From Jiangella alkaliphila (GTDB lineage: Bacteria > Actinomycetota > Actinomycetes > Jiangellales > Jiangellaceae): a DNA stretch of 64,000 bases. The notes under the pieces were generated by a model. The model was not told the DNA's origin. It saw only the letters and a program-made list of their open reading frames with translations, and ran no database searches. This document shows positions 61,263 to 64,000 of this stretch, one piece after another (the stretch's first letter is position 1; the number at the start of each line of letters is the position of its first letter). The position numbers were made by a program, and so were the translations under genes. Location of the stretch: positions 5,984,001 through 6,048,000 of the forward strand of contig NZ_LT629791.1 in the NCBI RefSeq assembly GCF_900105925.1, given 5' to 3'.

Positions 61263-64000
61263 GTGCGACGACCAGCCCATGTCCTGACCATCGCAGCACT
61301 CACCACGGCCGCTCTCGTTCCCCTCGCGGCGGCCCCGGCGCACGCTGATCCGATCGGCCCGAGCGACTTCTTCGCCGCCGACGGCGCCGTGCTGCGGACC
61401 GACCACGGCACCGGCGACGTCGTCAACCTCCGGGGCACCAACCTCGGCGGCTGGCTCACGTTCGAGGACTGGATGTCACCCCTCGGGGAGTTCGCGCTCG
61501 ACCGCGGCGGCTGGACCGCCACGGCCTCCACCGGCACGCCGTCGAACGTGCTCGACGGCAGCCTCACCACCCGCTGGACCAGCGGCGCCGCGCAGGCCGG
61601 CGGCGAGTGGGTGCAGCTCGACCTCGGCGCGCCGACGCTGTTCAACCGCATCCTGGTCGACGCCGGGCCGTCGGCGGCCGACTGGCCGGCGTCGTACGAG
61701 GTGCTCGTATCGACGAACGGCACGACGTGGTCGAGCGTCGCCGCCGCCGCGGGCACGCCGCCGCCGACCGTCACGTCCGAGATCACCACCACCCGGTTCG
61801 CGCCGCAGGTCGCCCGCTACGTCCGCGTGGCCCAGACCGGCGCGAGGTCGTCGTGGTGGTCGGTCGCGGAGCTGAACCTGTTCTCCGACCCGGTCCTGAA
61901 CAACGGCGGCGCGACGGCGACGGCGAGCTCGACGGCCGGCTTCACCACGCCGGGCGCGGGCCTCGACGGCAACGTCACGACTGCGTGGACGACCGGGACG
62001 AACCAGGTGGCCGGCCAGACCTACACCGTCGACTTCGGCCGCGTGCTCGAGGTGACGAAGGTGCTGGTCGACTCCGGCGCCGCGTACGCCAACGACTTCC
62101 CGGCGACGTACGAGATCTCCGGCTCCAGCGACGGCGTCAACTGGACCAAGGTGGCCAGCGGCGCCGGGACGAACCGGATGGTCACCGCCGACCTCTGGAC
62201 CGCCACCTGGATGCGCTACTTACGGATCACGCAGACCGGGACGAAGGCCGGCTGGTGGTCGATCTCGGAGGTCGCCGTCACCTCGACCGGCAAGTTCGAC
62301 CGGGCCGGCTGGACGGTGACCAGCTCCCCCGCGGGCACCACGTCGGCGCTCACCGACGGTGACCCGGCGACCCGCTGGACCTCCGGCGCGGCGCAGGCTC
62401 CCGGCCAGTACGTGCAGGTCGACTTCGGCGCCCGGGTCACGCTCAACAACGTCGTGCTGGACACGCAGAAGAACTCCTCGTCCGAGACCGACTACCCGCG
62501 CGCCTACACCGTCGCCGTCTCCGACAACGGCACCTCGTGGTCGACCGTCGCCACCGGCACCGGCACCTTCAAGGCCACCACCGTCAACTTCGCCGCGACC
62601 GCCGCCCGGTACCTGCGCGTCACCCAGACCGGCAGCTCGGGGTCGTGGTGGTCGATCGGCGAGCTGGACGTCGCGCTGAACAACGACGACTACTCGCTGC
62701 GGCTGGCGCTGGACGACCGGTTCGGCGCCACCACCGCCCAGCAGATCGTCGACACCCACCGCGACACCTGGCTGACCGAGGCCGACCTCGACAACATCGC
62801 CGCCATCGGCCTGAACACCGTCCGGCTGCCGATCGGGTGGAGCGAGCTGCTGAACCTGGACGGCACCTGGAAGGCCGACCCGTGGGACAAGATCGACTGG
62901 CTGATCCAGGAGGCCGGCGAGCGCGGCATCTACGTCCTGCTCGACCTGCACACCGTCCCCGGCGGCGGCTGCCCGTGGGGCAGCTGCGGGCGCGTCGGGC
63001 CGAACCCGAACGGCTACTGGGGCAGCGCGACGTACCAGGACTGGGTGGTCGACATCTGGGAGGCCATCGCCACCCGCTACGAGGGCAACCCGGTGGTCGC
63101 CGGCTACGACCTCATCAACGAGCCGCTGATCGACTACGGCGAGGACGCCGCCGACGTCGCGCAGAAGAGCGCCGTCTACGACCGCCTCTACGACGCCGTG
63201 CGCGCCATCGACCCCGACCACACCATCCACCTCGCCGCGTTCTTCGGCTGGAACGCGATCGCCGACCCGGCCGACTTCGGCTGGACCAACGTCGTCTACG
63301 AGCTGCACCCGTACGACATGCCCAATGGCCAGGACTGGAACGCGCAGCGCTCGGTCGTCACCACACAGCTCGCCGACGTCGCGAACCGGCTGACCGACCC
63401 GGGGATCCCGGTGCTGTACGGCGAGTACTCGTTCTACTACTTCGACGACGTGTGGGCGGAGTTCATGGCCGGGCTCAACGCTCTGGACGTCTCGTGGACG
63501 AACTGGACGTACAAGGTGCGCGGCTCGCAGTCCGGGGGCGGCGGGTACTGGGGCTTCTACAACACCAACCTCCACCAGGTCCCGGTCATCAACAGCGACG
63601 ACGCGACGTCGTTCCAGACCCGGCTGGCCCGGTTCGGCACGGCGAACTTCACGCCGAACGACCGGTTCATCGAGACGGTGTCGCACTACGCCGGCGGCCT
63701 CGGCACCTTCGCGCCGGTGGCGGTGAGCCGCACCGGCTGGACGGCGACCGCGTCGGCCACCGAGCCCGGCGGGTCGGCCGGCGCCGCCATCGACGGCAAC
63801 ACCGGCACCCGCTGGGCGTCCGGCACGTCGCAGGTGAACGGCCAGTGGTTCCAGGTCGACATGGGCACGCCGCGGACTATCGGGCAGGTGACCATCCAGA
63901 CCCGGGACTGGGAGCGCTGGGACTACCCGCGCGGCTTCCAGCTGCAGGTGTCCACGAACGGCTCGACATGGACGACGGTGGCCTCCGGGCCGGGCTTCGG
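61263..64000 (+). CDS. Secreted GH5 glucanase with discoidin (F5/8C) domains inserted in the catalytic barrel, 3' end beyond window
   Basis: 912 codons are visible from GTG 61263 (SD AAAGGAG); the gene continues past the edge. A Sec signal ends PAHA at about residue 28. VNLRGTNLGGWLTFEDWMSP (55-73) is the first strand of an exo-1,3-glucanase-type GH5 barrel. Then come three discoidin/CBM32-like modules (about 80-208, 209-340, 341-470) with repeated WTATAS, DGSLTTRWTSGAAQ and RYVRVAQTG elements. The barrel resumes at YSLRLALDDRFG (477) with NTVRLPIGWSELLNL, acid/base Glu620 in DLINEPL and nucleophile Glu721 in LYGEYSF. A fourth discoidin module begins near 819. It probably cuts beta-glucan outside the cell. 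Confidence 0.9.
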   Translation, partial: MRRPAHVLTIAALTTAALVPLAAAPAHADPIGPSDFFAADGAVLRTDHGTGDVVNLRGTNLGGWLTFEDWMSPLGEFALDRGGWTATASTGTPSNVLDGSLTTRWTSGAAQAGGEWVQLDLGAPTLFNRILVDAGPSAADWPASYEVLVSTNGTTWSSVAAAAGTPPPTVTSEITTTRFAPQVARYVRVAQTGARSSWWSVAELNLFSDPVLNNGGATATASSTAGFTTPGAGLDGNVTTAWTTGTNQVAGQTYTVDFGRVLEVTKVLVDSGAAYANDFPATYEISGSSDGVNWTKVASGAGTNRMVTADLWTATWMRYLRITQTGTKAGWWSISEVAVTSTGKFDRAGWTVTSSPAGTTSALTDGDPATRWTSGAAQAPGQYVQVDFGARVTLNNVVLDTQKNSSSETDYPRAYTVAVSDNGTSWSTVATGTGTFKATTVNFAATAARYLRVTQTGSSGSWWSIGELDVALNNDDYSLRLALDDRFGATTAQQIVDTHRDTWLTEADLDNIAAIGLNTVRLPIGWSELLNLDGTWKADPWDKIDWLIQEAGERGIYVLLDLHTVPGGGCPWGSCGRVGPNPNGYWGSATYQDWVVDIWEAIATRYEGNPVVAGYDLINEPLIDYGEDAADVAQKSAVYDRLYDAVRAIDPDHTIHLAAFFGWNAIADPADFGWTNVVYELHPYDMPNGQDWNAQRSVVTTQLADVANRLTDPGIPVLYGEYSFYYFDDVWAEFMAGLNALDVSWTNWTYKVRGSQSGGGGYWGFYNTNLHQVPVINSDDATSFQTRLARFGTANFTPNDRFIETVSHYAGGLGTFAPVAVSRTGWTATASATEPGGSAGAAIDGNTGTRWASGTSQVNGQWFQVDMGTPRTIGQVTIQTRDWERWDYPRGFQLQVSTNGSTWTTVASGPGF

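Overview
The window comes from a high-GC Gram-positive bacterium, almost certainly an actinomycete. Base composition is visibly above 70 percent G+C with GC-rich third codon positions. Many genes start at GTG. At least eleven genes have a TANNNT -10 box only 6-8 nt before the start codon, the layout of leaderless transcripts. Typical actinobacterial families are present (an ECF42-type sigma factor with its DGPF partner, a TIGR03086 protein, F420/LLM-type oxidoreductases, a DUF2188 protein, a two-motif D-lactate-dehydrogenase-like flavoprotein). The genus cannot be fixed from the sequence; Jiangella-like soil actinomycetes are a guess. I see no rRNA, tRNA, CRISPR array, prophage or biosynthetic cluster.

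Layout. 1-2168: 3' end of a fructose-type sugar ABC transporter (binding protein fragment, permease, ATPase). 2202-5404: three tandem membrane-anchored paralogues of unknown function and a polytopic membrane protein. 5554-15001: single enzymes paired with local regulators (nuclease/phosphatase, shikimate-dehydrogenase-like protein, sigma factor plus DGPF protein, two TetR/hydrolase pairs, fatty-acid desaturase, SMP-30 lactonase). 15121-16029: wrecked MerR and methyltransferase genes. 17518-20309: a Met/Cys-containing leader ORF and a metQ-metN-metI methionine importer. 20328-27267: an iron-siderophore binding protein with an iron box, then an insertion-sequence zone holding two almost identical IS4-family elements, one carrying a nested IS3-family element. 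27262-47847: a long run of regulator/effector modules (four TetR, WYL, AraC, LysR, MarR, XRE) with hydrolases, efflux pumps and redox enzymes. 47889-53577: family A DNA polymerase, ACC deaminase, a MITE, universal stress protein, SDR plus MerR. 53925-64000: a divergent beta-glucan/beta-glucoside utilisation locus.

How the parts work together. The clearest pathway is at the right end. A secreted GH5 enzyme with discoidin modules (plus strand) would cut a glucan outside the cell. A lipoprotein and two permeases on the minus strand would import oligosaccharides, and an intracellular GH1 and a second, signal-less GH5 would hydrolyse them, with a ROK regulator encoded last in the same overlapping operon. 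The middle of the window is a mosaic of self-contained regulatory cassettes, most with a visible inverted-repeat operator between divergent genes. Extragenic palindromes built on CCATGATC...GTTGATCATGG recur at gene ends, and both IS4-family copies sit inside members of this family.
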